Source: Aliishimia sp963922415 (lineage in GTDB: Bacteria; Pseudomonadota; Alphaproteobacteria; Rhodobacterales; Rhodobacteraceae). Taken from it: a stretch of DNA of 64,000 nucleotides. The stretch is from the NCBI GenBank assembly GCA_963922415.1, contig CAWUIP010000004.1, positions 14,467 to 78,466 of the forward strand, given 5' to 3'. The position numbers were made by a program, and so were the translations under genes. Below, one piece after another: positions 42,660 through 51,568 of the stretch. The notes below the pieces were generated by a model, which searched no databases, was not told where the DNA came from, and saw only the letters and a program-made list of their open reading frames with translations. How positions within the stretch are numbered: the first letter of the stretch is position 1; the number at the start of each line of letters is the position of its first letter.

Positions 42660-42707
42660 TTTGCGAACGGATCGTCACTGAGTTCGCAAAGTGCGCGACT
42701 TGCGAAG
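42660..42707. promoter_or_regulatory. TTGCGAA repeat cluster upstream of iolE
   Basis: TTTGCGAAC (42660-42668) and GTTCGCAAA (42682-42690) form a perfect 9-base inverted repeat with a 13-base spacer, and CTTGCGAAG (42699-42707) repeats the core. They lie about 160-210 bases upstream of the iolE start in a 259-base gene-free gap and are a plausible operator for iolE. Confidence 0.4.
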
Positions 42708-42757
42708 GTCTGGCGTTTCCGCGCGAAACACCAGCGCATACAAGTCCTATGCTGGCG

Positions 42758-43699
42758 CTAGCCGTCAGATCGGCTGAGACGCCCCAAGACACGTCGGCGC
42801 GCCGACGGATCGGTAGGCAATACCAAGGCGCTTTGGGCGTCAAAGAGGCCGGTATAAGCCCCACGGAAAAGGACTCGGTTCTGTGCAAAAGGTGCCAGTT
42901 GCAGGTCGCGCTCAAAGCTGTGGCCAAGGCCCGACACGCGATAGCCCGGCGCACCAGACGTTGCTTCCAGGTAGCCTTCGATGGCCAGTTGGCGCAGCGG
43001 GCCTGCGGCTCCGGTGAACCGCGCCGTTTGGACGGATTGCGCGACCATACGCTGCGATTGCGGGTCAAACTTGCCGACAATCTCGGCATAGCCGTCAGAA
43101 CGCAGCGCCGTAAGCCCGCGGCCCGAAACGGCAACTGGTCCAACAAAGGCGCGACCGCCCCGGCGCGTCACCGTGCCTGCGACCAAATCCAGCTCGGCGC
43201 GCGCGGAAGTTACGCTGCTGGCCGCCACTTCCGACCCGTTCCACAAGCCCGAGATCGCAACGCGGTCACCGACCTTCACGCGGCGCACGGCGGTTTCGAA
43301 CCGAACTGTCACGCCGAATACTGTCAGACGTTGCCCACCGTCGGTCACATCTGTGACTGTGCCGACAAGCGGGTGGGTCACGTGGATACGCTGGGCTTCA
43401 AGAGCGCTGGTTGGACCGGATGCTTCCACGGTTAGGCTGTCGCCGCGCGAGAGGCTGGCGAAACTGCGCGCCCCAAACGCGTCGGTAACCTGCACGCCAG
43501 ATGGCGTGGCCACGCGGTAGCCTGCTACAATCACGCTGCCGAAGTCAGTTAGGATGCCAACAATGCCGGTGCCGCCGATGCCGCCCTCAACCTGCCGGTC
43601 GCTGTCTTGCGTCCGACCCGCCCCGGGCAACAAAATCCCAATGGCCCCGGTGCCAAGTCCCGACAAAACTGTGCGGCGCTGAAACAAGGAACGGCTCAT
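42758..43699 (-). CDS. Exported beta-rich protein, DUF5666-like
   Basis: A 313-residue protein with a Tat-like N terminus (RRTVLSGLGTGAIGILLPGAG). The body consists of several short repeated beta units such as GGIGGTGIVGILTDFGSVIVAGYRV and VGDRVAISGLWNGSEVAASSV, the latter typical of DUF5666 domains (small OB- or sandwich-like). It likely works outside the cytoplasm; no catalytic motif is seen. It overlaps the upstream DUF6502 gene by four bases, so the two are co-translated. Confidence 0.7.
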   Translation of the reverse strand: MSRSLFQRRTVLSGLGTGAIGILLPGAGRTQDSDRQVEGGIGGTGIVGILTDFGSVIVAGYRVATPSGVQVTDAFGARSFASLSRGDSLTVEASGPTSALEAQRIHVTHPLVGTVTDVTDGGQRLTVFGVTVRFETAVRRVKVGDRVAISGLWNGSEVAASSVTSARAELDLVAGTVTRRGGRAFVGPVAVSGRGLTALRSDGYAEIVGKFDPQSQRMVAQSVQTARFTGAAGPLRQLAIEGYLEATSGAPGYRVSGLGHSFERDLQLAPFAQNRVLFRGAYTGLFDAQSALVLPTDPSARRRVLGRLSRSDG

Positions 43700-44562
43700 T
43701 CTGCGTCTTTCGTGGTCGATTGGGAGGCCGCGTCTTCTGGCGCCTCGGGGCCTTCATCTTCGCGGTAGAAAAAGAGCCCGAAGCGGAAGCGCTGGTTGGC
43801 CGTTGGCGTGTTCATATCTTCGTTTTGTAAATTGGCCGCGTCCGAGTTGATTTGGCGCAGCGCGGCGGATCCGGCCTCGCGCGCCTTGGCTTCGATCGCG
43901 TCGACGCTCTCTGCTGTCAGACTGTTGTAGAACACGGCACGTTCCATGAAGGGTGAGGGATCGCTGAGCAGATTGTCGACCGCGGCGTTCATATGGTCGC
44001 CCAAGTTATGTGAGAAAAAGTGCAGCTTCTGATCCAAATCCGCAGGCCCAACCAGGGCGTCAGCATCCAAATGCACAACGTCGCTGTCAAGATCGTGGGT
44101 CACAACGCCTTGGCGCAGTAACTCGTCCAGAACCGTGCGCGGACGGATATCGCGGCTGATCCGCTGGGCGAGGTCTTCAAAGCTGGGATCGGTCATGCTG
44201 AGGCGCGGCAATGGCTTGGGCGACCCGGACGCATCGGTGAAATCCGGGTCCGTCAGCCACCGGCCAATAACTGTCGCCAGGGTTGAGACTTTGCGTGCCA
44301 AGGTTTGATCCACCTCGGCATCCTCGGCGCGAAAGGCTTTGACGTCACGCCGGTGCACGCCCGTGACAATGCTGATCCGGCTGTCCGTCGCGGCCTCTTG
44401 CAAGTCTTCGGCCGCTACATGCACATACGTGTCCTTAATCACCCGATAAAGCGCCGGCGCAGTGACGCCTTGCGCGATCATCGCACGGACAAGCGGGCGC
44501 AAAATACGCCGCAGCGCGCGCTCAAACAACTCAGATTTTGTAAACGTATCTGGTGTGGTCAT
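43696..44562 (-). CDS. DUF6502 family protein
   Basis: A 288-residue protein with a start typical of DUF6502: ERALRRILRPLVRAMIAQGVTAPALYRVIKD, which looks like a helix-turn-helix-type region, then RRDVKAFRAED and a helical middle (DLAQRISRDIRPRTVLDELLRQG). The family is widespread in Proteobacteria with unknown function and is often paired with a DUF5666-like exported protein, as here. The ATG at 44562 is used; a GTG lies one codon earlier. An inverted repeat lies upstream. Confidence 0.82.
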   Translation of the reverse strand: MTTPDTFTKSELFERALRRILRPLVRAMIAQGVTAPALYRVIKDTYVHVAAEDLQEAATDSRISIVTGVHRRDVKAFRAEDAEVDQTLARKVSTLATVIGRWLTDPDFTDASGSPKPLPRLSMTDPSFEDLAQRISRDIRPRTVLDELLRQGVVTHDLDSDVVHLDADALVGPADLDQKLHFFSHNLGDHMNAAVDNLLSDPSPFMERAVFYNSLTAESVDAIEAKAREAGSAALRQINSDAANLQNEDMNTPTANQRFRFGLFFYREDEGPEAPEDAASQSTTKDAE

Positions 44563-44626
44563 CACAAAGCCTATCCGAGCACCGAGGATACCATATTATG
44601 GCCCGCCGTCTCGCCCTGTCTTGCTG

Positions 44627-44643
44627 GTGTGACATTTTCACAC
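44627..44643. promoter_or_regulatory. Inverted repeat upstream of the DUF6502/DUF5666 pair
   Basis: GTGTGA (44627-44632) and TCACAC (44638-44643) are separated by five bases, about 65 bases before the DUF6502 start. It resembles a CRP-family site (TGTGA-N6-TCACA) with one base less in the spacer. Confidence 0.4.
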
Positions 44644-44695
44644 AGAGAAGTGAGCCGGTGAGCCACGGCCTTGCACTATGGTGACCGTTTCGCGG

Positions 44696-45388
44696 TCAGT
44701 TCGCTGGGTCGGCGCTGCGCTTGCCATGAACGCGCATCACGGCGTCGATGATCGTGAAGACGGGCACTCCCGTGGCGGCGCGGATGTCGTCCGCATAGGG
44801 GCCCATATTCGTGCATTCCAAGACCAGCGCGTCGAGGCTTAGAACGTCGGCCTTCAGGGCAGAGGCCGCCGCCACGTTATCGGCGCGCGCCAAGTCTACA
44901 TCAAATTCGGGCGCGTTCGACAGAATGGCGCGGGTGAACTCTTGCCCGGTCTCGGTGGTTCCTATGGGCGTCTCGGGCGGCACCCCTGCCGCGTCCAAGT
45001 GGCGATGTGTCAGCGCGGAGGCGGCAATGGTCAGAATGCCGGGCTGCGTTTTTGGCGGCACGTCGTCGGCCAGATCCGCCACCAGATACAGCGATGAGGT
45101 GACCACCGGCACGGGCAGGGCCTCCGCCAATTCGCGCTGAAACAGCGTTAGAAATCCGCACGACGTGGTGATGGTCGTGGCCCCTTGCGCCACAAGCCGG
45201 TGACCGGCGGCGATAAAGTCGGGCAAAAGGTCCTGGTCCGCCTTGCGCACAACGCGGTCCGGCGTGGCGGCGGGGATGGTCTCGAAAAGAACCGGGCAGG
45301 GCCACGACCCCGCATGCCCCACATCGCCCAGCAAGCGCGGGAACTGCGTTTCGAGCATGAGAACCCCTACCGGGGCAAGTGCGCGCAT
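44696..45388 (-). CDS. Aspartate/glutamate racemase family protein
   Basis: A 230-residue protein of the Asp/Glu/hydantoin racemase superfamily. The two catalytic cysteines are visible in TTSCGFLTLFQ and LECTNMGPYA. It may racemise an amino acid or cleave/isomerise a related acid; the group also includes maleate isomerases. The ATG at 45388 avoids a 52-residue extension that would overlap the divergent gene. It lies opposite a DadA-like oxidoreductase, 93 bases away, and the pair suggests interconversion and oxidation of a D-amino acid. Confidence 0.83.
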   Translation of the reverse strand: MRALAPVGVLMLETQFPRLLGDVGHAGSWPCPVLFETIPAATPDRVVRKADQDLLPDFIAAGHRLVAQGATTITTSCGFLTLFQRELAEALPVPVVTSSLYLVADLADDVPPKTQPGILTIAASALTHRHLDAAGVPPETPIGTTETGQEFTRAILSNAPEFDVDLARADNVAAASALKADVLSLDALVLECTNMGPYADDIRAATGVPVFTIIDAVMRVHGKRSADPAN

Positions 45389-45481
45389 GTTCGAAGTCCA
45401 AATTGGCGAATAAGCTGGTGCATCTTGCGCATGTCGGGGCCGATGGTCCAGTCTCGCGCAAGCCAAAGGGGGAGCGCGTTT

Positions 45482-46732
45482 GTGAAACAAGTGGTGGTCA
45501 TCGGGGCGGGGATCGTCGGCGTGTCGACGGCCCTTTGGCTGCATCGCGCGGGCGTGGAGGTCACGCTGATTGATCGCGAGGCCCCTGCGGCGGGCGCAAG
45601 CCAGGGCAATGGCGGCGTTCTGGCGGTTGGCGCGATTGTGCCCGTGCCGGTGCCAGGCCTTTTGCGCAAAGTGCCCAAGATGTTGCTAGATCCCACCAGC
45701 CCGCTCTTTCTGTGGTGGTCCTACCTGCCGCGCCTTACGCCCTTTTTGGCGCGCTACTTGCCGCATGCCCGTGCGGACCGGGCCGCGGCGACGGCGCAGG
45801 CGTTGATGACGCTTCTTTATGATGCGCCGGACCAACATGCGGCATTGGCAGAGGGGACGGAAGCCGCCCAGTACATCGCGCGCGGGAGCTACCTTTATGG
45901 GTATGCGGATGGGGCGGCATACAAGGCGGATGCTTTTGGATGGTCACTGCGCGCGGCGCAAGGCGTGCCGATCCGGACCTTGGATCGGGCGGCGTTAACC
46001 GCGTTTGACCCACTTCTGTCCGGGCGCTTTGGCTTTGGGGTCGAGCTTCCAGATCACGCCATCATCACTGACCCCGGCGCCTACGTGCGTGCCCTTGCGG
46101 GCGCGTTCCAAGCGTTGGGCGGCAAGTTTCGGCAGGCCTCGGTCACCGGGTTTGTCACCGAAGGGGGCAGGGCCCGCGCTGTGCAGACCGACGCGGGCGA
46201 GATCGCTGCGGACGCCTTCGCGCTTACACTTGGGGCGTGGTCTGGGCCCTTGGCCAAGTCGCTGGGCATCGCGGTTCCGCTGGAAAGCGAGCGCGGCTAT
46301 CACGTCGAGTTTCATGACCCCAACTTGACCCTGCGCGCGCCTGTTATGGTGGCCTCGGGCAAGTTCGTTGTGACCCCGATGCAAGGCCGCTGGCGCGCGG
46401 CAGGGGTGGTCGAGTTCGGCGGCCTTGACGCGCCCCCCAGCCCAGCACCTTTCGCGCTTTTGAAGGCGCAAGTGGCCGAACTGTTCCCTGACCTGACCTA
46501 CAGCCACACGACCGAATGGATGGGCCACCGACCTGCCACAGCAGACTCTATTCCGGTCATCGGCGCCGCGCCGCGCCTGTCAAATGTGCATCTTGGCTAT
46601 GGGCATCATCATATAGGCTTGACTGGTGGCGCAAAAACGGGACGCTGGCTGTCGCAAATGATGACAGGCGACGGGCCTAACGCGGACATGTCTGCCTATG
46701 CCCCGGACCGAAAAATTCTGTCGTCGCACTAG
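45482..46732 (+). CDS. DadA-like FAD-dependent D-amino acid dehydrogenase
   Basis: A 416-residue FAD oxidoreductase of the DAO family. The Rossmann fingerprint VVVIGAGIVGVSTALWLHRAGVEVTLIDRE is at the start, and the C-terminal GYGHHHIGLTGGAKTGRWLS loop closes the FAD site. It resembles DadA, D-amino acid dehydrogenases that oxidise D-amino acids to keto acids and pass electrons to the respiratory chain; sarcosine- or hydroxyproline-type substrates are alternatives. GTG at 45482 is the likely start, with GGGGGAG eight bases upstream; the frame is open far upstream but overlaps the racemase. It opens a nine-gene rightward run. Confidence 0.87.
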   Translation: MKQVVVIGAGIVGVSTALWLHRAGVEVTLIDREAPAAGASQGNGGVLAVGAIVPVPVPGLLRKVPKMLLDPTSPLFLWWSYLPRLTPFLARYLPHARADRAAATAQALMTLLYDAPDQHAALAEGTEAAQYIARGSYLYGYADGAAYKADAFGWSLRAAQGVPIRTLDRAALTAFDPLLSGRFGFGVELPDHAIITDPGAYVRALAGAFQALGGKFRQASVTGFVTEGGRARAVQTDAGEIAADAFALTLGAWSGPLAKSLGIAVPLESERGYHVEFHDPNLTLRAPVMVASGKFVVTPMQGRWRAAGVVEFGGLDAPPSPAPFALLKAQVAELFPDLTYSHTTEWMGHRPATADSIPVIGAAPRLSNVHLGYGHHHIGLTGGAKTGRWLSQMMTGDGPNADMSAYAPDRKILSSH

Positions 46733-46749
46733 CTACAGGGATGATCACG

Positions 46750-47709
46750 ATGAAATTTACAACCTTCTCCGTCGCCGCCTTCGCGCTTGCCACCGCGGCA
46801 ACCGCCGAAAGCTGGGATATGCCGATGGCCTATTCCGCGTCCAACTTCCATTCCGAGCACGGCGTGATCTTTGCCGACAAAGTGCGCGAAGCCACGGGCG
46901 GCGAGATCGACATCACAGTGCATCCCGGTGGCTCGCTCTTTGGCGGTGGTGACATCAAACGTGCGATCCAAACGGGCCAGGTGCCAATTGGCGAGCGTCT
47001 GATGAGCGCGCATGCCAACGAAGATGCGCTCTTTGCTTGGGACAACTTGCCCTTTGTTGCAACGACCTATGCCGACAACACGGCTCTTTGGGGCGCGGCG
47101 AAAGACGCCGTGAACGAGGCACTGGCCGAGCAGAACTTGGTCGCGCTCTATACCTGCCCATGGCCGGGTCAGGGCTTCTACTTCAAGGGTGAAGTGACCT
47201 CGTCCGACGATATCGGCGGGCTCAAGTTCCGCTCGTACAATGCCGCAACAGCAGAGATTGCCGAGAAGCTGGGCATGATCCCCGTGCAGGTCGAGGCGGC
47301 TGAACTCAGCCAAGCGCTGGCCACCGGCGTGGCAGAGGCGTTCATCTCCTCCGGCTCCACCGGCTATGACCGCAAGGTGTGGGAGCATCTGAGCCACTAC
47401 TACAAGGTCAACGCCTGGATGCCGCGCAACTACGTGATGGTGAACAAGCAGGTCTGGGACGGTCTTGGCGCCGACACCCAAGCCGCGATCCAAACCGCAG
47501 CGGATGAGGCGGGTGCTGCTTGCACCGCGAAATCTGAAGAGCTGGCGGGTTGGTACTTTGAGCAGCTGGAAGCCAACGGCATGTCCGTCGTCGACGCAGG
47601 GCCAGAGTTCTTGGCCGAGCTGCAAGAGATCGGTGGCGCAATGACTGCGGACTGGCTGGCCAAAACCGGAGACGCCGGTCAGGCGATCCTGGACGCCTAC
47701 GGCAAATAA
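46750..47709 (+). CDS. dctP: TRAP transporter solute-binding protein DctP-like
   Basis: A 319-residue periplasmic receptor with a signal peptide ending at ATA-E near residue 17. DctP-type features are FHSEHGVIFADKVREATGGEIDITVHPGGSLFGGGDIKRAIQTGQVP and YDRKVWEHLSHYYKVN. It binds an organic acid and delivers it to the DctQM permease encoded next. ATG 46750 with AGGGA at 46736-46740 is chosen; an ATG at 46741 is in contact with that site. A strong hairpin between dctP and dctQ probably lowers expression of the permease relative to the receptor. Confidence 0.9.
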   Translation: MKFTTFSVAAFALATAATAESWDMPMAYSASNFHSEHGVIFADKVREATGGEIDITVHPGGSLFGGGDIKRAIQTGQVPIGERLMSAHANEDALFAWDNLPFVATTYADNTALWGAAKDAVNEALAEQNLVALYTCPWPGQGFYFKGEVTSSDDIGGLKFRSYNAATAEIAEKLGMIPVQVEAAELSQALATGVAEAFISSGSTGYDRKVWEHLSHYYKVNAWMPRNYVMVNKQVWDGLGADTQAAIQTAADEAGAACTAKSEELAGWYFEQLEANGMSVVDAGPEFLAELQEIGGAMTADWLAKTGDAGQAILDAYGK

Positions 47710-47718
47710 GCTAGGCGC

Positions 47719-47746
47719 GGCCCGGCGGTTCTGCGCCGGGCCCTTT
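47719..47746 (+). terminator. Attenuator-like hairpin between dctP and dctQ
   Basis: GGCCCGGCG (47719-47727) and CGCCGGGCC (47734-47742) form a perfect 9-bp stem around GTTCTG, followed by CTTT. Partial termination or 3'-end protection here would give more binding protein than permease. Confidence 0.7.
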
Positions 47747-47751
47747 CCATC

Positions 47752-48465
47752 ATGAGAGATTTTGCTCCCTTTTTGGGTCTGCCCTTATGGGTTTGGCTCT
47801 TTGTGCTGCCGACTTTGATCGTTCTCGCGGCGGGTCTGGCGCCGGACCGTGCACGCCCTCTGTTGCGCCCGCTTTGGCGTGTGCTGGATGGCGTTTATCT
47901 GGGGGCTGGCGTGATTGCGGCCTGCGGGATGGTCACCATCCTTTTGCTGATCGTCGCGCAGATGGTCGCGCGGTGGTCCTCTGTCGCGTTTCCCGGATCG
48001 ACCGACTTTGCCGGTTACGCCATGGCCGCCACGTCGTTCTTTGCCCTGGCACACGCCTTGACGCGCGGGGCGCATATCCGCGTGTCGGTCTTTTTGAATA
48101 TGACTGAGGGCACAAAATTCTGGCTCGACTCGCTGGCGACCTTCATCGCGGCGATCACAGCGACCTACTTTGCGCGCTACGCGATCAAAACCAATGCCTT
48201 CTCGGCGCTGTTGAATGACCGGACGCAGGGCCAAGACATGGTGCCTGAATGGGTGCTGTCGGCGGTGCTCACACTTGGCACCTGGCCCAGTGAGTGGGCG
48301 CAGCTTTGGGCTGAGACGGGCGACGAATGGGTCTTTACACCCCTCTGGCTCCCGCAACTGCCGATGTCCATCGGCACCATCCTCCTTGCTGTGGCGCTTT
48401 GGGATTACTTGTCGCGCCTCTTGGTGAACCGTGAAACCGCAATCGTGCGGGAGGCCGTCGAATGA
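47752..48465 (+). CDS. dctQ: TRAP transporter small permease DctQ-like
   Basis: A 237-residue membrane protein, longer than most DctQ proteins because of extended loops. Four core segments are visible (about 10-27, 45-70, 85-105 and 120-150), with the DctQ feature HALTRGAHIRVSVFLN and a fifth hydrophobic region near the end. It forms the small subunit of the inner-membrane transporter with DctM. Its stop codon overlaps the dctM start (ATGA). Confidence 0.85.
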   Translation: MRDFAPFLGLPLWVWLFVLPTLIVLAAGLAPDRARPLLRPLWRVLDGVYLGAGVIAACGMVTILLLIVAQMVARWSSVAFPGSTDFAGYAMAATSFFALAHALTRGAHIRVSVFLNMTEGTKFWLDSLATFIAAITATYFARYAIKTNAFSALLNDRTQGQDMVPEWVLSAVLTLGTWPSEWAQLWAETGDEWVFTPLWLPQLPMSIGTILLAVALWDYLSRLLVNRETAIVREAVE

Positions 48466-49772
48466 CCGAAGTCGCTGCAACAGTTATCTTTTTGGTCGCA
48501 CTCTTCGCGCTTTTGGGATCGTCGGTCTGGGTCGGGCTCGCGTTGATGGGCGTGGCCTGGATCGGGATGGAGCTTTTCACGACCCGGCCCGCAGGCGACG
48601 CGATGCTCACCACCATCTGGGCCTCGTCCTCGTCTTGGACGCTGACCGCGCTGCCGCTTTTCATCTGGATGGGAGAGATCCTCTACCGCACACGGTTGAG
48701 CGAGGACATGTTCCGCGGTCTCGCCCCTTGGATGAAGGGGCTGCCGGGCGGGCTTTTGCACACAAACATCGCGGGCTGCACTGTCTTTGCGGCTGTGTCC
48801 GGCTCCTCCGCCGCGACGCTGACGACTGTGGGCAAGATGTCGATCCCGGAACTGCGCGCGCGTGGCTATCCCGAATACATGATCATCGGCACTCTGGCGG
48901 GTGCTGCGACCTTGGGCCTGATGATCCCGCCCTCGCTGACGCTGATCGTCTATGGCGTGTCGATCAACGAGTCGATCACGCAGCTGTTCATGGCGGGGAT
49001 CATCCCGGGCCTTGTCCTTGCTGGCCTCTTCATGAGCTACATCATCGGATGGCACTACCTGCGCCCAGGCGAACATGCCCGGCCCGAGCCGCGCATGACC
49101 TACGGCGAGATGTTTGCCGAAAGCCGGTTTCTGATCCCCGTGCTTTGCCTTGTCTTCGCGGTCATCGGGTCGATGTATTTCGGCTGGGCCACCGCGACCG
49201 AGGCGGCGGCAGTGGGCGTGATCGGCGCGCTTTTGCTGGCGCTTTTTCAAGGATCGCTGACCTTTGGAACCTTCACGCAAAGCCTGATGGGGGCCACGCG
49301 GACCTCGGCCATGATTGCGCTGATCCTGATGGGGGCCGCGTTCCTAAGCCTTGCGATGGGCTTTACCGGCCTGCCGCGCGCGCTTGCGGCCTATATCGAC
49401 ACGCTGGGTCTGTCGCCGATTACGCTGATCGCGGCGCTCACGGTGTTCTACATTATCTTGGGCATGTTCCTCGATGGCATCTCGTCAGTCGTGCTGACCA
49501 TGGCGATTGTGGAGCCGATGATCCGCCAAGCCGGGATCGACGTGATCTGGTTTGGCATCTTCATCGTGGTCGTTGTTGAGATGGCGCAAGTAACGCCGCC
49601 CATCGGGTTCAACCTGTTCGTCCTGCAAGGCATGACCAAGCACGAGATCGGCTATATCGCAAAAACCGCGATTCCGATGGTGCTGTTGATGCTTGTGATG
49701 GTGATCATCTTGGTCATCTGGCCCGAGCTTGCGACCTGGCTGCCCGACACCATTCGCCAGCGCGGATCGTGA
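48462..49772 (+). CDS. dctM: TRAP transporter large permease DctM-like
   Basis: A 436-residue protein with about 12 membrane segments. DctM motifs include LPLFIWMGEILYRTRLSEDMFRG, FAAVSGSSAATLTTVGKMSIPEL and LMIPPSLTLIVYGVSINESI, and the end contains the conserved TPPIGFNLFVLQGM. It forms the ion-coupled channel of the transporter. It overlaps dctQ by four bases and the next gene by four bases (GTGA). Confidence 0.93.
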   Translation: MTEVAATVIFLVALFALLGSSVWVGLALMGVAWIGMELFTTRPAGDAMLTTIWASSSSWTLTALPLFIWMGEILYRTRLSEDMFRGLAPWMKGLPGGLLHTNIAGCTVFAAVSGSSAATLTTVGKMSIPELRARGYPEYMIIGTLAGAATLGLMIPPSLTLIVYGVSINESITQLFMAGIIPGLVLAGLFMSYIIGWHYLRPGEHARPEPRMTYGEMFAESRFLIPVLCLVFAVIGSMYFGWATATEAAAVGVIGALLLALFQGSLTFGTFTQSLMGATRTSAMIALILMGAAFLSLAMGFTGLPRALAAYIDTLGLSPITLIAALTVFYIILGMFLDGISSVVLTMAIVEPMIRQAGIDVIWFGIFIVVVVEMAQVTPPIGFNLFVLQGMTKHEIGYIAKTAIPMVLLMLVMVIILVIWPELATWLPDTIRQRGS

Positions 49773-50719
49773 TCGACCCACTGTCCCTGGCGGCGGTGCA
49801 CGCCCGCTGGGTGTTGGCCGCTGGCCTCGCCATCGCTGTGGCCCTGCCGCCGCTGGCGGAGGTCATGGCGCAGTTCCTAGTGCCGTTGATCATGCTGGTG
49901 ATGTTTCTGGGCGCATTGCGCCTGGCACCTTCGGACATGCGCGCGGTTCTTTCCCAGCCTGGGCGGGCGCTTTTTTGGGTGCTCGTCATTCAGCTTGTCT
50001 TCCCACTCCTAGCAGCGGCAGGTGAGGCGCTCTTGGGTGTCGCGGATACCGTCTGGGCGCAGTCCTTCGTTCTGATCTTCGCCGCACCCGTTCTGGTGTC
50101 GAGCCCGAACATCGCGGCGATGCTGAAGCTCGATGGCGTCAAGGCGATGCAGCTTTTGATCTTCGGCACCGCTTTGACGCCTTTGACAGCTTTACCGGCC
50201 CTCTATCTGCTCTTCGGACAAGCTGACCTGTTGGGCGTCGTCTTTGCGGCCCTTAGGCTTGCGGTGATCATCGCGGTCGCGGGCGGCTTTGGCATTCTTG
50301 CGCGGCTCATCCTTTTCCCCAACGCAAGTGCAACAGTCGTGGCGCGGTTTGACGGGGCCTCGGTCCTGGCGCTTGCGGCCTTCGTCATCGCGCTCCTTGC
50401 AGGCCTGCAAGACACGTATCGGGAAAGCTTCGCGCTGCTGATCGCTTGGTTTCTCTTCGCCTTTGGCGTCAATTTCGGGCTGCAAATTGCGACCTGGCGC
50501 GTTCTGGGCCAGCAGGACCATGGCGCGCGGGGCACCATTGCGATGGCAACGGCCAATCGCAACATCGCCCTCCTGTTCGCCTCGGTCCCGGCCGAGCAGA
50601 CGGCGATCTTCCTGCCGCTCTTGGCTGCCTATCAATTCCCCATGTTTTTGACACCGCTGCTGCTGGGATGGCTCTATCGCCGCGCCGATGCTGGACAGGG
50701 CCCAGAGCCCGACCCATAG
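49769..50719 (+). CDS. BASS family (bile acid:sodium symporter-like) transporter
   Basis: A 316-residue protein with about nine or ten membrane segments. The regions PLIMLVMFLGALRL, FAAPVLVSSPNIAAMLKLDG and ATANRNIALLFASVP resemble the BASS/SBF superfamily, including the conserved N-rich loop in ATANRN. BASS members carry organic anions such as keto acids or bile acids with sodium. The start is GTG, overlapping the dctM stop codon, so a second carrier is coupled to the TRAP system. Substrate is unknown. Confidence 0.72.
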   Translation: MIDPLSLAAVHARWVLAAGLAIAVALPPLAEVMAQFLVPLIMLVMFLGALRLAPSDMRAVLSQPGRALFWVLVIQLVFPLLAAAGEALLGVADTVWAQSFVLIFAAPVLVSSPNIAAMLKLDGVKAMQLLIFGTALTPLTALPALYLLFGQADLLGVVFAALRLAVIIAVAGGFGILARLILFPNASATVVARFDGASVLALAAFVIALLAGLQDTYRESFALLIAWFLFAFGVNFGLQIATWRVLGQQDHGARGTIAMATANRNIALLFASVPAEQTAIFLPLLAAYQFPMFLTPLLLGWLYRRADAGQGPEPDP

Positions 50720-50751
50720 TGGGCGCGACAAACAAACCGGGAGTGCTTGAG

Positions 50752-51567
50752 ATGCTGAAACACACTGTCACCTTGGCCGCAGGCCTGAGCTTTGCCGCAA
50801 CACTGGCCTTCGCCGACGGGCACTGCGCGGCGGGTAAAACGCTGACCGAGGGCAAGCTGACCATCGCAACAGGCAATCCGGCCTATTACCCCTGGGTCAT
50901 GAACGATGCGCCCGAAAGCGGCGAGGGGTTTGAGGCCGCAGTAGCCTATGCCGTCGCCGCAGAGATGGGCTTTGCCGCAGACGATGTCGTGTGGGTGCGG
51001 TCGTCCTTTGACGAGGCGATCCAGCCGGGCGCGAAGAACTTCGATTTCAACATGCAGCAATATTCGATCACCGCAGAGCGCGAGAAGGTCGTCGATTTCT
51101 CGGCACCATACTATGCGGCACCCATGGCGGTTCTGGTGACCGAAGGTGCGGCTGGGACGGCAGCCACGATGGAGGGCTTGAAGGGTCTCGTTTGGGGCGC
51201 TGTTGGCACGACCACAGCAGTGCCGATGCTATCAGACGTCATCCAGCCCAGCAGCGATCCGCTCCTTTATGGCGACACAGCAGACGTGACCGCCGCGATG
51301 CAGGCCAATCAGATTGACGCGGCCCTTTTTGATCTGCCAACGGCGCTCTATCTGAGCGCGGTGGTGGTCTCTGGCTCTAAAATCCTGGGTCAGTTCCCAT
51401 CTGAGAACTCTGAAAATCCGGACGAGTTCGGCATGTTGATGGAAGATGGAAGCGCGCTGAAAGCCTGCGTTGACGCCGCACTCGCCAGCCTGACCGAAAG
51501 CGGCGAGCTGGCAGCAATCGAAGCCACCTGGCTGCAGGACACCACAGGCGTGCCACTGATCAAATAA
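50752..51567 (+). CDS. Amino acid ABC transporter substrate-binding protein
   Basis: A 271-residue periplasmic binding protein of the polar amino acid (SBP_bac_3) type. The signal peptide ends near residue 22 (AFAD); LTIATGNPAYYPWVM, EGFEAAVAYAVAAEMGF, FNMQQYSITAEREKVVDFSAPYY and WGAVGTTTAVPML follow the family plan. Its ligand is probably an amino acid or amine. It starts 32 bases after the BASS gene and ends one base before the permease gene. A longer frame from 50446 lies inside the BASS gene and is rejected. Confidence 0.9.
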   Translation: MLKHTVTLAAGLSFAATLAFADGHCAAGKTLTEGKLTIATGNPAYYPWVMNDAPESGEGFEAAVAYAVAAEMGFAADDVVWVRSSFDEAIQPGAKNFDFNMQQYSITAEREKVVDFSAPYYAAPMAVLVTEGAAGTAATMEGLKGLVWGAVGTTTAVPMLSDVIQPSSDPLLYGDTADVTAAMQANQIDAALFDLPTALYLSAVVVSGSKILGQFPSENSENPDEFGMLMEDGSALKACVDAALASLTESGELAAIEATWLQDTTGVPLIK

Positions 51568-51568
51568 C

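Noticed and set aside
42437..43435. 332-codon open frame opposite the DUF5666-like gene
   Set aside because: It overlaps the whole exported-protein gene. The opposite strand has a signal sequence, repeats and gene overlaps that fit better.
45185..45481. 99-codon N-terminal extension of the DadA-like gene
   Set aside because: It lies antisense to the racemase gene and before the Rossmann motif. GTG 45482 has a good ribosome binding site.
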